64,000 nt of DNA from Flavobacterium laiguense. GTDB lineage: Bacteria; Bacteroidota; Bacteroidia; Flavobacteriales; Flavobacteriaceae. The first letter of the stretch is position 1. Each line of letters opens with the position of its first letter. This document shows positions 17,652 through 26,225 of the stretch, piece by piece. A program made the translations under genes and the position numbers. The stretch is taken from the NCBI RefSeq assembly GCF_003097655.1, contig NZ_QCZH01000004.1, forward strand, positions 186,001 to 250,000, written 5' to 3'. The notes under the pieces were generated by a model. The model saw nothing but the letters and a program-made list of their open reading frames with translations. It was not told the DNA's origin and did no database searches.

Positions 17652-20423
17652 ATGAAATTAAAATTTCTATTCTTTACACTACTTATTTGCGCTATTGGCT
17701 TCTCACAAAACAAAGGAACAATAACTGGTGTTTTATTAGACAAAGACTCCAACAATCAATCCTTACCTTTTGCAAATGTGTTAATAAAAGACACCAAAAT
17801 TGGTGCAAATACGGATATTGACGGTAAATACACGATCACTATAGCCCCTGGAAATTATACCGTTCAATTTAGCTTTTTGGGTTATGAAACTGTAGAAGTT
17901 CCTGTTACCGTTGCTGCGAATGAAACGATTACACTTAATAACTCATTGGGATCTGGAAGCTACAAATTAAAAGATGTAGTAATCAAATCGAGCGGAGGAA
18001 GAGAAAAAGAAACAGCATTGCTTTTAGACCAAAAAAATGCAGTTGTCATCAAACAAAGTATCGGTGCGCAAGAAATGTCCAGAAAAGGGGTTAGTGATGT
18101 TGAAGAAGGTTTGACAAAAATAACTGGAATTACAAAAGTGGGATCAAGAGGATTATTCGTTCGAGGATTAGAAGATCGTTACAATAATTTATTGATCAAT
18201 GATTTGGCCGCTCCAACCAACAATCCGTTTTTAAAAATCATACCATTAGACTTATTCTCAACAGATATTGTAGGAGTCATTGAGGTTTACAAAACGTTTA
18301 GCCCTAACATTTACGGTGATTTTGCTGGTGGAACCTTTAATATCCAGACTTCAAGAGGCTCAAAGAGCATTACAAAATTAAACATAGGTACAAGTTACAC
18401 CGTAAACAGTAATTTGAAAAGTTTTTCACTTTCTAAAGATGCAGATTCAGCTGAAGGTTTTTTTGGATTTACAGCAGATAATAGAGAATTACCTTCGTTA
18501 TTAGGCGACACTCCATCAAGCCGTGTATTCACACCACAAGAATCTCTGGATTCTTTTAAAAGTGGTTTTGATGTATCAGAAATTAAAAGCCCATTAAATA
18601 CAAGTATCGGTCTTTTACATTCTGAAAAATTCAATTTAAATAACGGACAGAACTTCTCTTATCTTTTTTCTATAAATGCAGAAAACAATTTTGGCATTCA
18701 AGAAGGAGTTGACAGAACATTCAGATATCAAAGCACCGGTATTGACTACAAAACTGACTTTGTAACTACTGACAATCATTATAAAACAGCGCTAACTGGT
18801 CTGCTGGGTTTAAATTACAGTACAAATCGTTTGAAATTATCTTTGAACAGCCTTTATATAAAAACAACCGATAATTTAATCAAGGATCAATACGGGGTTG
18901 CCAATGCCGAGACTGGAACAGGAGCCAATGAAACACTTATCAGAACCAATCAATTAGACCAATCCAATTATTGGAACAATCAATTAGTAGGGGAATACGC
19001 TTTAAGTGAAGATAAAAACCAAACTATAAAAGCTGGAGTATCTTATGCCAAAACAAAATACGACCAGCCAGACAGAAAAGCTTTTTCAGGAGTAACAACT
19101 CCCAATGATGGAATAAGTGCTTCGATTGCCGGAAACAACTTTATTAAACAGTATCTAGAAATCACCGGTAACTCGTATTTATCTGGATTAACAGAATACA
19201 ATTTAAAATTTGGAGGCAAAGATAAAAGTCACAAACTGACAGTAGGATACAATGGAAATGCATCGGATATGGAATCTTCTTACCGTTTTATTTCTCCAAC
19301 AGTAGGTCCAAACATCAATGCTCCGCTTAACAGTATTGACGAACAATTGAATGCCTATATCGCTTCAGAGGCTTTTTATTATAAAGAAAGCTCTAACGCT
19401 ACTTACAAAGCAAAACTGAAAGAAGCCGCAAATGCAGGATATGCTAATTTACTATACAAATTCAACGAGAAATTTGAAGCCAACGGAGGTGTAAGGGTTG
19501 AGAGTACGAATCGAGAAACGCAATACAGACAACAAGGTTCATTTGATGACCCCTTTCAAACTTTAAAATACGATAAAGTATATTTTTTACCTTCATTGAA
19601 TGCAAAATACTCGGTAACCGAAAATGCTAATGTTCGTTTCGCTGGTGGTATTACATATACAAAACCAGTAATAATGGAAGCGTATCCTATTGAATACATA
19701 AATGCTGACGGAACTTCGATGCAAGGGAATCCATTTTTATTAAATAGTGATAATTATAATCTTGATTTAAAATACGAACTTTTCCCTACAGCAAAAGAAA
19801 TGTTCGCAGTAGGGCTTTTTGGAAAGAAAATGGAAAATCCTATCGAAAGAACTTTCACTTCAAATGCAGCTGGCTCAACAATAATATCATATTTAAATTC
19901 GGAAAATGCTGTTTTATACGGTGCTGAAATTGAGTTTATTTATGATTTGGGTCGTATAAACGGTACACTTTCAGATTTCTCATTAGGATTTAACACTTCG
20001 TTAATGGGTACCAAAGCAGAAGTAAATCCCAAAAACTCTCTTGAAACGCATACTTCAAGAGACCTACAGGGAGCTTCAAATTGGTTAATCAATTCCGATT
20101 TAAAATACCAGTTCGAACTAAGCAAATCATGGAGTAACACAGTTTCACTAGTTTACTCTGTATTTGGAAAAAGAATTTATGCAGTAGGAACTATTGGCCT
20201 AGACCATATTTATGAATTACCGGTACAACAATTGGATTTTGTTTGGAGCAGTAAATTATCAGAACATTTTGACTTAAAATTCTCCGCAGACAATTTAATA
20301 GATCCAGCTCGCCAGTTTGAATTGGGTGACAATAGTTTAACCCCAATTGTAGAAGATTCTGCATTGACAAGAAGCTATAAAAAAGGAAGAGGATTTTCTT
20401 TAAACCTCGGATATACTTTTTAA
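17652..20423 (+). CDS. TonB-dependent receptor with carboxypeptidase-like N-terminal domain
   Basis: A 923-residue outer-membrane receptor. After the signal peptide (about 1-18) comes a carboxypeptidase-D regulatory-like beta sandwich (about 22-112: GVLLDKDSNNQSLPFANVLI then GKYTITIAPGNYTVQFSFLG), a plug domain (about 120-255, with KVGSRGLFVRGLEDRYNN) and a 22-strand-type barrel ending LGYTF. Such receptors import large or scarce ligands using TonB energy. The absence of a SusD-like partner makes a glycan role less likely. Its position beside phoB and its candidate Pho box suggest uptake of a phosphorus-containing compound; the ligand is unknown. Confidence 0.88.
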   Translation: MKLKFLFFTLLICAIGFSQNKGTITGVLLDKDSNNQSLPFANVLIKDTKIGANTDIDGKYTITIAPGNYTVQFSFLGYETVEVPVTVAANETITLNNSLGSGSYKLKDVVIKSSGGREKETALLLDQKNAVVIKQSIGAQEMSRKGVSDVEEGLTKITGITKVGSRGLFVRGLEDRYNNLLINDLAAPTNNPFLKIIPLDLFSTDIVGVIEVYKTFSPNIYGDFAGGTFNIQTSRGSKSITKLNIGTSYTVNSNLKSFSLSKDADSAEGFFGFTADNRELPSLLGDTPSSRVFTPQESLDSFKSGFDVSEIKSPLNTSIGLLHSEKFNLNNGQNFSYLFSINAENNFGIQEGVDRTFRYQSTGIDYKTDFVTTDNHYKTALTGLLGLNYSTNRLKLSLNSLYIKTTDNLIKDQYGVANAETGTGANETLIRTNQLDQSNYWNNQLVGEYALSEDKNQTIKAGVSYAKTKYDQPDRKAFSGVTTPNDGISASIAGNNFIKQYLEITGNSYLSGLTEYNLKFGGKDKSHKLTVGYNGNASDMESSYRFISPTVGPNINAPLNSIDEQLNAYIASEAFYYKESSNATYKAKLKEAANAGYANLLYKFNEKFEANGGVRVESTNRETQYRQQGSFDDPFQTLKYDKVYFLPSLNAKYSVTENANVRFAGGITYTKPVIMEAYPIEYINADGTSMQGNPFLLNSDNYNLDLKYELFPTAKEMFAVGLFGKKMENPIERTFTSNAAGSTIISYLNSENAVLYGAEIEFIYDLGRINGTLSDFSLGFNTSLMGTKAEVNPKNSLETHTSRDLQGASNWLINSDLKYQFELSKSWSNTVSLVYSVFGKRIYAVGTIGLDHIYELPVQQLDFVWSSKLSEHFDLKFSADNLIDPARQFELGDNSLTPIVEDSALTRSYKKGRGFSLNLGYTF

Positions 20424-20446
20424 AATAAATTTTATTCTAAAAACTT

Positions 20447-20476
20447 AAAAGCACTGTTAATTCAGTGCTTTTTTTA
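20447..20476 (+). terminator. Intrinsic terminator after TonB receptor
   Basis: AAAAGCACTG pairs with CAGTGCTTTT across a 6-nt loop and is followed by further Ts. Confidence 0.88.
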
Positions 20477-20498
20477 TGACCTAAAACCAGACAACTTC

Positions 20499-20587
20499 TT
20501 AACATTATATTTACACTTTAGAGCTTTTATGATAACCATATTGTAATAATTAGCTAACGTGCAGGACGAATTCCTGAAATATCTTTG
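20499..20587 (+). promoter_or_regulatory. Candidate Pho box array and promoter of the beta-helix lipoprotein
   Basis: Units at 20499 (TTAACATTA), 20510 (TTTACACTT), 20532 (ATAACCATA), 20543 (GTAATAATT) and 20554 (CTAACGTGC) share one 11-bp register; the slot at 20521 is degenerate. A perfect -7 box TATCTTTG (20580-20587) begins 17 bp after the last unit. The same register and spacing recur at the TonB receptor promoter. Confidence 0.65.
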
Positions 20588-20617
20588 CTTCAAGAAAATA
20601 ACTATTAAACAACAATT

Positions 20618-21808
20618 ATGAAAACTAAATTTTTCGCTTTAGCAATGTCTTTAAGCTTATTAATCGCATCATGTACAAATGAAGAAGACAAAACAACTGT
20701 AACTGCAACACCAGAAATTACAGGAACTTTCACAGCAAACAAAACGTATACTTACGGAAACTATACTATGAAAGGAATTGTTAAAATTGCTAAGGACGTA
20801 ACAGTTACCTTTGAAGCAGGATCAACTATTACTGTTGACAAAGCAACTGGAGACAATGCATTAGTTGTATTGAACGGTGGAAAATTAATCATCAATGGCA
20901 CAGCTGACAAACCAGTAGTCTTTACTGAAAAATCAGGAATTGCAGGTTCTTGGGGAGGTATTATCATGTACGGTGATGCATCTATTAAAGCTGCAGCTGG
21001 AGTTACCGAATCTACTTCAGAAGATGGAAATGCTTTAAAATACGGAGGTACGAATGACGCACATAATGGTGGTTCATTAAAATATGTAAGAGTAGAATAT
21101 GCAGGTTCAAAATTAGCTGATGGTACAAAAGAATTAAACGGATTCTCTTTCTATTCTGTAGGATCTGGAACAACATTGGATCACTTGGTTTCTTACAAAG
21201 GTGCTGATGATGGTTTCGAATTCTATGGTGGAACAGTAAGTTTGACAAATTCAATTTCTTACGGAAACACTGATGATGCTTTTGACTGGCAAGATGGCTG
21301 GAAAGGTCAAGCAAGTACAAACTGGTATGCATACCAAGCTGGAAAAGGAAATTTTGGAATCGAAGTTGAATCTTCAAAAAACAACAATGATTTCTTTCCA
21401 AAAGTTACTAATATCACTTTAAGAAGAGCTGCAGGAACAACTCCAGAAGCAATTGGTGACGTCCAAGTTGATGCTATCCAATTTAAAAACGAAGGAAACG
21501 GAGATTTCAGCAACATCATCATAGAAGGTTACGGAGATTACACAGAAGCTGGTAAAGTATACACAGGAGCTGCCGTAAAAATCCAAGATGCCGGAACAAA
21601 CACAAACCAAGTAATTGGTTCTAAAATTAAAATTACTAACGTAAAGATATCAGGAACTTCTAAAGAGGTTTTAGGTGTAGCAAAAACACCATGGGATGGA
21701 GTAGTTTCATTTCCAGCTGCAAATTTCACAGTTACCACTACTGCAACTGGAGCTTCATTAACAGCAGGTGCTTGGGCAACAGTTAACGGTGTAGACTTGA
21801 CTAAATAG
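20618..21808 (+). CDS. Surface lipoprotein, predicted right-handed beta-helix
   Basis: A 396-residue lipoprotein with a lipobox (LLIASC, Cys near residue 19) and then repeated short beta strands of parallel beta-helix type (for example GKLIINGTADKPVVF, GSLKYVRVEYAGS and TTLDHLVSYKGADDGFEFYG). Many T-N-I/V-x-I repeats continue to the C terminus. No catalytic motif is recognised. Lipidation plus an acidic, Asn-rich surface suggests an outer-membrane-attached binding or hydrolytic protein. It has its own candidate Pho box promoter and terminator and lies between a TonB receptor and a T9SS-domain protein, so a shared role in phosphorus scavenging is inferred. Confidence 0.72.
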   Translation: MKTKFFALAMSLSLLIASCTNEEDKTTVTATPEITGTFTANKTYTYGNYTMKGIVKIAKDVTVTFEAGSTITVDKATGDNALVVLNGGKLIINGTADKPVVFTEKSGIAGSWGGIIMYGDASIKAAAGVTESTSEDGNALKYGGTNDAHNGGSLKYVRVEYAGSKLADGTKELNGFSFYSVGSGTTLDHLVSYKGADDGFEFYGGTVSLTNSISYGNTDDAFDWQDGWKGQASTNWYAYQAGKGNFGIEVESSKNNNDFFPKVTNITLRRAAGTTPEAIGDVQVDAIQFKNEGNGDFSNIIIEGYGDYTEAGKVYTGAAVKIQDAGTNTNQVIGSKIKITNVKISGTSKEVLGVAKTPWDGVVSFPAANFTVTTTATGASLTAGAWATVNGVDLTK

Positions 21809-21842
21809 TTTCTATTTAAAAATCAAATTTTGAATTAGTTAA

Positions 21843-21878
21843 AATACCTCTCAAATAATTGAGAGGTATTTTTTTTTG
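21843..21878 (+). terminator. Intrinsic terminator after the beta-helix lipoprotein
   Basis: AATACCTCTCAA pairs perfectly with TTGAGAGGTATT across a 4-nt loop, followed by a run of eight Ts. Confidence 0.92.
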
Positions 21879-21919
21879 TAATTATTTTTTCTTATATTTA
21901 CTCTCAAATCTCAAAGCTA

Positions 21920-22258
21920 ATGACGAAAAACTACTTTTATATTACACTTATATTGGCTTTTTTCTTTACCATTAGTGCAACTGCACAAGATAATAAACAA
22001 CAGCCAAGACTACAAGAAAACGCTTCAATTGAAGGTTTAAACTTGTACCCGAACCCTGTGACTACTGGCAAAGTGTACATCTCATCAAAAAATGACTTAG
22101 AAAAAGAAATTCTTATCTTTGATGTTTTAGGAAAAAAAGTATTACAGACCAGAATCGATACTAAAGAACTCAACGTATCTAACTTACAGCCAGGTGTTTA
22201 TATCATAAAGATCACCGAGGAAGAAGCGACAAGCAGCAGAAAACTAATCATCAGATAA
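21920..22258 (+). CDS. Small exported protein consisting mainly of a T9SS type A sorting domain
   Basis: A 112-residue protein with a signal peptide (about 1-22) and then, after a ~15-residue linker, a complete type A C-terminal domain: GLNLYPNPVTTGKVYISS (about 39-56), EILIFDVLGKKVLQTRID and LQPGVYIIKITEE, ending KLIIR. This domain directs export through the type IX system and attachment to the cell surface. Here there is almost no cargo in front of it, which is unusual. It follows the candidate Pho-controlled genes but is separated from them by a terminator. Function is unknown. Confidence 0.85.
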   Translation: MTKNYFYITLILAFFFTISATAQDNKQQPRLQENASIEGLNLYPNPVTTGKVYISSKNDLEKEILIFDVLGKKVLQTRIDTKELNVSNLQPGVYIIKITEEEATSSRKLIIR

Positions 22259-22274
22259 CTCTTCTGAATAAATT

Positions 22275-22308
22275 AAAAAAGTTCCAAATATTTTGGAACT
22301 TTTTTTTT
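22275..22308 (+). terminator. Intrinsic terminator after the T9SS-domain gene
   Basis: AAAAAAGTTCCAAA pairs with TTTGGAACTTTTTT around a very small loop and is followed by more Ts. Confidence 0.88.
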
Positions 22309-22363
22309 GCTTCTCCTTTACATAGATGCATTAAGTTAATATCTAAAAGGCAGAAAATAATAA

Positions 22364-22371
22364 TATCTTTG
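22364..22371 (+). promoter_or_regulatory. -7 promoter element overlapping the upstream TTG
   Basis: TATCTTTG matches TAnnTTTG exactly. It overlaps the TTG at 22369, so that codon cannot be the translation start if this promoter is used; the in-frame TTG at 22387 becomes the likely start, with a leader of only about 10 nt. Confidence 0.55.
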
Positions 22372-22386
22372 CGCAAAAAAAAGAAC

Positions 22387-23367
22387 TTGATTACAGCCAA
22401 CGACATATTCACCATTTCTAGTCAAAAGCAATTTGAAAAAATAGCACTAAAAGTGTTCCGATTTCAATATGAAAATAATTTGGTGTACCAAGAGTTTTGC
22501 GATTTATTAAAAACAAATCCGCAAAAAGTAAAGTCACTCCATCAAATTCCTTTTTTACCCATTCAGTTTTTCAAAAGTCATACTGTTGTTTCAAATAACA
22601 ACCCTATTCAAGCTACTTTTACCAGCAGCGGAACAACGGGAGCCATAACCAGCAAACATTTAGTTACAGATGTCACTATTTATGAAGAAAGCTACCGCAA
22701 AGGTTTTTCTCAATTTTACGGAAACATTGAAGATTACGTGGTTTTGGCCCTACTTCCCTCCTATCTGGAACGGGAAGGGTCTTCTTTAATTTATATGGTT
22801 CAAGATTTGATACAATTGACCAATAACAGCGATAGTGGTTTTTACCTCAACAATCACGAAGAGTTAATTCAAAAACTGATAGATTTAGACCAAGTAGGAC
22901 AAAATGTAATTCTGATTGGAGTTACCTATGCTTTATTGGATTTAATCGAAAAAAGAACATTCCAACTACAGCACACCATTATCATGGAAACGGGCGGTAT
23001 GAAAGGCAAACGCAAAGAAATGATTCGGGAAGAATTACACGAACAGCTTTGCGAAGGTTTTGGCGTTACAGCCATTCATTCTGAGTACGGGATGACCGAA
23101 TTACTTTCCCAAGCGTATTCCCTTGGAGACGGCGTATTTGAATGCCCCTCCTGGATGCAAATTCACATTCGCGACACCGAAGATGCCCTTGCGTATATAA
23201 AAGACGGAAAAACGGGCGGAATCAATGTGATTGACTTAGCCAACATTAATTCTTGTTCATTTATTGCTACGCAGGATTTGGGCAAAAAAAATCCCAATAC
23301 CACTTTCGAAGTATTGGGACGTTTTGACAATTCGGATATACGTGGTTGTAATTTGATGGTGGTTTAA
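22387..23367 (+). CDS. LuxE/acyl-protein synthetase-like acyltransferase
   Basis: A protein of about 326 residues in the acyl-protein synthetase (LuxE-type) branch of the adenylate-forming superfamily. The phosphate-binding Ser/Thr/Gly loop TFTSSGTTGAITSKH is near residue 80, a METGGMKGKRKEMIREEL segment near 200, and HSEYGMTELLSQAY near 225 corresponds to the YGxTE motif. It should activate a carboxylic acid as acyl-AMP and hand it to a thiol or other acceptor; the substrate is unknown. I take TTG at 22387 (MITANDIF) as start because the upstream TTG lies in a promoter box. It converges on tyrS. Confidence 0.78.
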   Translation: MITANDIFTISSQKQFEKIALKVFRFQYENNLVYQEFCDLLKTNPQKVKSLHQIPFLPIQFFKSHTVVSNNNPIQATFTSSGTTGAITSKHLVTDVTIYEESYRKGFSQFYGNIEDYVVLALLPSYLEREGSSLIYMVQDLIQLTNNSDSGFYLNNHEELIQKLIDLDQVGQNVILIGVTYALLDLIEKRTFQLQHTIIMETGGMKGKRKEMIREELHEQLCEGFGVTAIHSEYGMTELLSQAYSLGDGVFECPSWMQIHIRDTEDALAYIKDGKTGGINVIDLANINSCSFIATQDLGKKNPNTTFEVLGRFDNSDIRGCNLMVV

Positions 23368-23370
23368 TCG

Positions 23371-23499
23371 TAAATATCTTTTCGATGCCCTAAATCAACA
23401 ACTTCAACTACAAGAACATTATCTTGTGGTTCACTAATAAACTTGAAACACTTCACTTTTCTCTTTCCATTTATAATTAAACGATTCTTTAACATCTAT
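23371..23499 (-). pseudogene. Possible remnant of a RelE/ParE-type toxin C-terminus
   Basis: On the minus strand, in the +1 frame relative to tyrS, a short reading frame of about 43 codons overlaps the tyrS 3' end and stops after LVVEVVDLGHRKDIYD. That ending resembles the C-terminal strand of RelE/ParE toxins (pattern VLxVGHRRDVY), including the GHR triplet. The N-terminal half expected of such a toxin is absent and no antitoxin is visible. I read it as a possible decayed toxin tail; chance similarity over ~15 residues cannot be excluded. Confidence 0.35.
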
Positions 23500-25080
23500 T
23501 CCTAGTAGTGAACAAACTTTTTCCGATAAGGCAAAAACACCTTTCTCATTAAATCCTGTAACCATTACAACGCATGTTACTCTATTTTTATAAATCGTGA
23601 ATTTATCGCCATTCATAAACCGCCCACCATGCTCACTAGAATTTTTAAATGAAATAGGCAAAACTATAGGATTTAAAATTTCTAATTCAGGGTCATAATT
23701 TGCATCGAGCTCTTTCATCTTTTCCTCATGTTGCACTAAAGCTCCTTCTACATAATTCTGAATACTCCCCTCAATTACATCAGACACCAACTCAATCACA
23801 AAATAATTTTTCTTACCACTTTGCAACAGCACAAATTGATTATTAATCAAATCTTTAGAAGAAAGCACAAATGTTTCGTTTACTTTTTCTTTGTTCACCG
23901 AAATAGAATTGGCAGTCAAAGCTCTTCTTGCCTCTCCATTTGATTTAAAAAAACCTGTTTTTTCATTCAATACAGTAACAATATCCAATCCTGCTTCAAC
24001 ATCATTTCTTGAAATCTCGGCTTGAGGCACTCCATCAAAAACTTCCAAAAAAGTAGTCTCATCTAGTTGTTTCAAATCATCTGCAGTCGCATTTCCAAAA
24101 AGAATATTCGAAGCCTTAATCGCTTTCTCCAATTCTTCGGCAGAATGCACAAAAACAGTTAATTCTTCAGCCAATTTTCTTTGTAAAACCCTTAAATGTG
24201 GGGCTACTTTATGTTCTTCAATCAAAGTGTCGATTGTTTCCTTATCTAAGAAAGTAAAGATCTTAATATACTTTTCTGCATCGACATCGGTAGTATTCAG
24301 CCAAAATTGGTAAAATTTATATACTGAAGTTTTATCGGCAGTCAACCACACATTTCCGCCCTCGGATTTTCCGAATTTAGAACCATCCGCTTTAGTGATT
24401 AATGGACAAGTCATTGCATAAGCTTTGACCTCTTCGCCAACGTTCATTCTTCGCACTAATTCGGTTCCTGTGGTGATATTTCCCCATTGATCCGAACCTC
24501 CCATTTGCAACAAACAATTGTATTCTTTATGCAAATGATAAAAATCGTATCCCTGAATCAATTGATAGGTAAACTCAGTAAACGACATTCCCTCTCCTTC
24601 ACCAGATAATCTTTTCTTCACAGAGTCTTTGGCCATCATATAATTTACCGTAATACGTTTACCGACGTCACGCGCAAAATTAATGAATGACAATCCCTTC
24701 ATCCAATCATAGTTATTCACTAAAACTGGTGCATTTACGGCAGTATCGTTAAAATCTAAAAAACGAGACAGCACCCCTTTTATACCTTCAACATTATGAT
24801 TTAAAGTAGCTTCGTCTAATAAATTTCTTTCATCTGATTTCCCGGAAGGATCTCCAATCATTCCAGTTGCACCACCCACCAAGGCAATTGGTTTATGTCC
24901 AAAATTTTTGAGATGTACCAACAAAATAATTGGCACCAAACTACCAATATGCAAAGAATCTGATGTGGGATCAAATCCAATATAAGTAGCCGTCATTTCT
25001 TTTAAAAGTTGTTCTTCGGTTCCAGGCATTATATCGTGAACCAATCCACGCCATTGTAATTCGGAAATAATATTTTTCAT
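23434..25080 (-). CDS. tyrS: Tyrosine--tRNA ligase with extra C-terminal domain
   Basis: Charges tRNA-Tyr with tyrosine. Class I motifs are present: the HIGH-type HIGS at residues 44-47 (DSLHIGSL), the tyrosine-pocket [20 protein letters not shown], and the KMSKS-type KFGKS. The S4-like RNA-binding tail ends near residue 432 ([14 protein letters not shown]). The reading frame then continues for about 115 more residues without a recognisable domain (rich in IQNYVEG and [19 protein letters not shown]). Start chosen at ATG 25080, matching the conserved [13 protein letters not shown], rather than 25095. Identity is certain; the extension is unusual. Confidence 0.93.
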   Translation of the reverse strand: MKNIISELQWRGLVHDIMPGTEEQLLKEMTATYIGFDPTSDSLHIGSLVPIILLVHLKNFGHKPIALVGGATGMIGDPSGKSDERNLLDEATLNHNVEGIKGVLSRFLDFNDTAVNAPVLVNNYDWMKGLSFINFARDVGKRITVNYMMAKDSVKKRLSGEGEGMSFTEFTYQLIQGYDFYHLHKEYNCLLQMGGSDQWGNITTGTELVRRMNVGEEVKAYAMTCPLITKADGSKFGKSEGGNVWLTADKTSVYKFYQFWLNTTDVDAEKYIKIFTFLDKETIDTLIEEHKVAPHLRVLQRKLAEELTVFVHSAEELEKAIKASNILFGNATADDLKQLDETTFLEVFDGVPQAEISRNDVEAGLDIVTVLNEKTGFFKSNGEARRALTANSISVNKEKVNETFVLSSKDLINNQFVLLQSGKKNYFVIELVSDVIEGSIQNYVEGALVQHEEKMKELDANYDPELEILNPIVLPISFKNSSEHGGRFMNGDKFTIYKNRVTCVVMVTGFNEKGVFALSEKVCSLLGIDVKESFNYKWKEKSEVFQVY

Positions 25081-25110
25081 CTGTAAAATAATCAATTTTC
25101 ACAAAGATAG

Positions 25111-25197
25111 CAATTTCAATGGCAATGGCAATTTCAATGACAATTTCAAAAATCAATGACAACATGAATTTCAATAACAATTTCAATGACAATAATA
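25111..25197. repeat. Hexad (6-bp) array, CAATTT/CAATGG type
   Basis: About a dozen 6-bp units of the form CAATNN run with occasional 7-bp slips between tyrS and the epimerase gene. The same units recur at 30351 and 31294. Confidence 0.8.
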
Positions 25198-25222
25198 AAT
25201 TTTATGGTTTGAGACAAAATGG

Positions 25223-25230
25223 TATATTTG
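25223..25230 (+). promoter_or_regulatory. -7 promoter element (TATATTTG) giving a near-leaderless transcript
   Basis: A perfect TAnnTTTG ends only 5 bp before ATG 25236. Transcription would begin at or next to the start codon. It also argues that the in-frame ATG codons further upstream are not translated. Confidence 0.6.
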
Positions 25231-25235
25231 TCAAT

Positions 25236-26225
25236 ATGGTATTAGTCACAGGAGGAACAGGTTTAGTAGGCGCACATCTTTTAATTCACCTATTAGAAAA
25301 GGGAGAAAATGTCTGCGCTATCTATCGAAGCTTAGGAAGTACCCAAAAAGCAAAATCGCTGTTCTCTTTGTACAAAAAGGAAGCCCTTTATGAATCAATA
25401 CAATGGATTGAAGCTGACATTCTTGACATTCCTTCCTTAGAAAATGCATTTCAGGGAATCGACCAAGTATATCACTGCGCCGCTATGATTTCCTTTGACC
25501 CGAAAGAAGAAGATCTCGTTCGAAAAACCAATATCGAAGGCACGGCAAACATTGTTAATTTTTGCCTAGCTTACAATATCAAAAAGCTTTGTCATGTGAG
25601 TTCAATAGCCGCTCTTGGCGACTTGGCTTCACACGAATCTATTATCACCGAAGAAACTGAATGGAACCCCGAAAAACCACATAGCGATTATGCCATTTCA
25701 AAATATGGTGCCGAAATGGAAATTTGGCGCGGTCAACAAGAAGGACTTGAAGTAATAATACTAAATCCCGGTATAATTATTGGCCCCGGATTTTGGGACC
25801 AAGGAAGCGGAGAACTTTTCACGAAAGTAAAAAATGGATTGCCTTTTTATACGAAAGGATCAACCGGTTTTGTAGCCGTTTCTGATGTTGTTACTATAAT
25901 GTACGAATTGATGAAAAGTGATATTCATGGTGAACGATTTACACTGGTAAGTCAAAACATCGTTTTTAAGGACCTGCTATTTACTATTGCAGATGCGCTA
26001 AAAGTCAAAAGACCTAAATACCATACAAAACCATATTTAATGAATACTTTATGGAAATTGGACTGGATAGCATCGAATGTTTTTGGTAAAAAAAGACAAC
26101 TCAGCAAAGCCTCCGCCAGATCTTCTTATTCAACCGATTTATATTCTAATGAGAAAATAAAAAACGCCTTGAATATAACATTCATAGGCGTTCCTGATTA
26201 TATAAAAAAAATTACAACATTATAA
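25236..26225 (+). CDS. NAD(P)-dependent epimerase/dehydratase (extended SDR)
   Basis: A 329-residue extended short-chain dehydrogenase/reductase. The Rossmann motif TGGTGLVGAHLL is at residues 5-16, the acidic DILDIPSLENAF follows beta-3, and catalytic SDYAISKYGAE gives the Tyr-x-x-x-Lys pair (YAISK) preceded by the VSSIAALGD serine. Substrate cannot be named; dihydroflavonol reductase-like proteins of this type are common in Flavobacteria. I place the start at ATG 25236, because the upstream in-frame segment is the CAATNN repeat and the promoter. The gene converges on the DUF4296 lipoprotein. Confidence 0.88.
   Translation: MVLVTGGTGLVGAHLLIHLLEKGENVCAIYRSLGSTQKAKSLFSLYKKEALYESIQWIEADILDIPSLENAFQGIDQVYHCAAMISFDPKEEDLVRKTNIEGTANIVNFCLAYNIKKLCHVSSIAALGDLASHESIITEETEWNPEKPHSDYAISKYGAEMEIWRGQQEGLEVIILNPGIIIGPGFWDQGSGELFTKVKNGLPFYTKGSTGFVAVSDVVTIMYELMKSDIHGERFTLVSQNIVFKDLLFTIADALKVKRPKYHTKPYLMNTLWKLDWIASNVFGKKRQLSKASARSSYSTDLYSNEKIKNALNITFIGVPDYIKKITTL

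Noticed and set aside
25119..25235. Longer N terminus for the epimerase
   Set aside because: The extra residues are the translated CAATNN repeat and cross the -7 promoter box.
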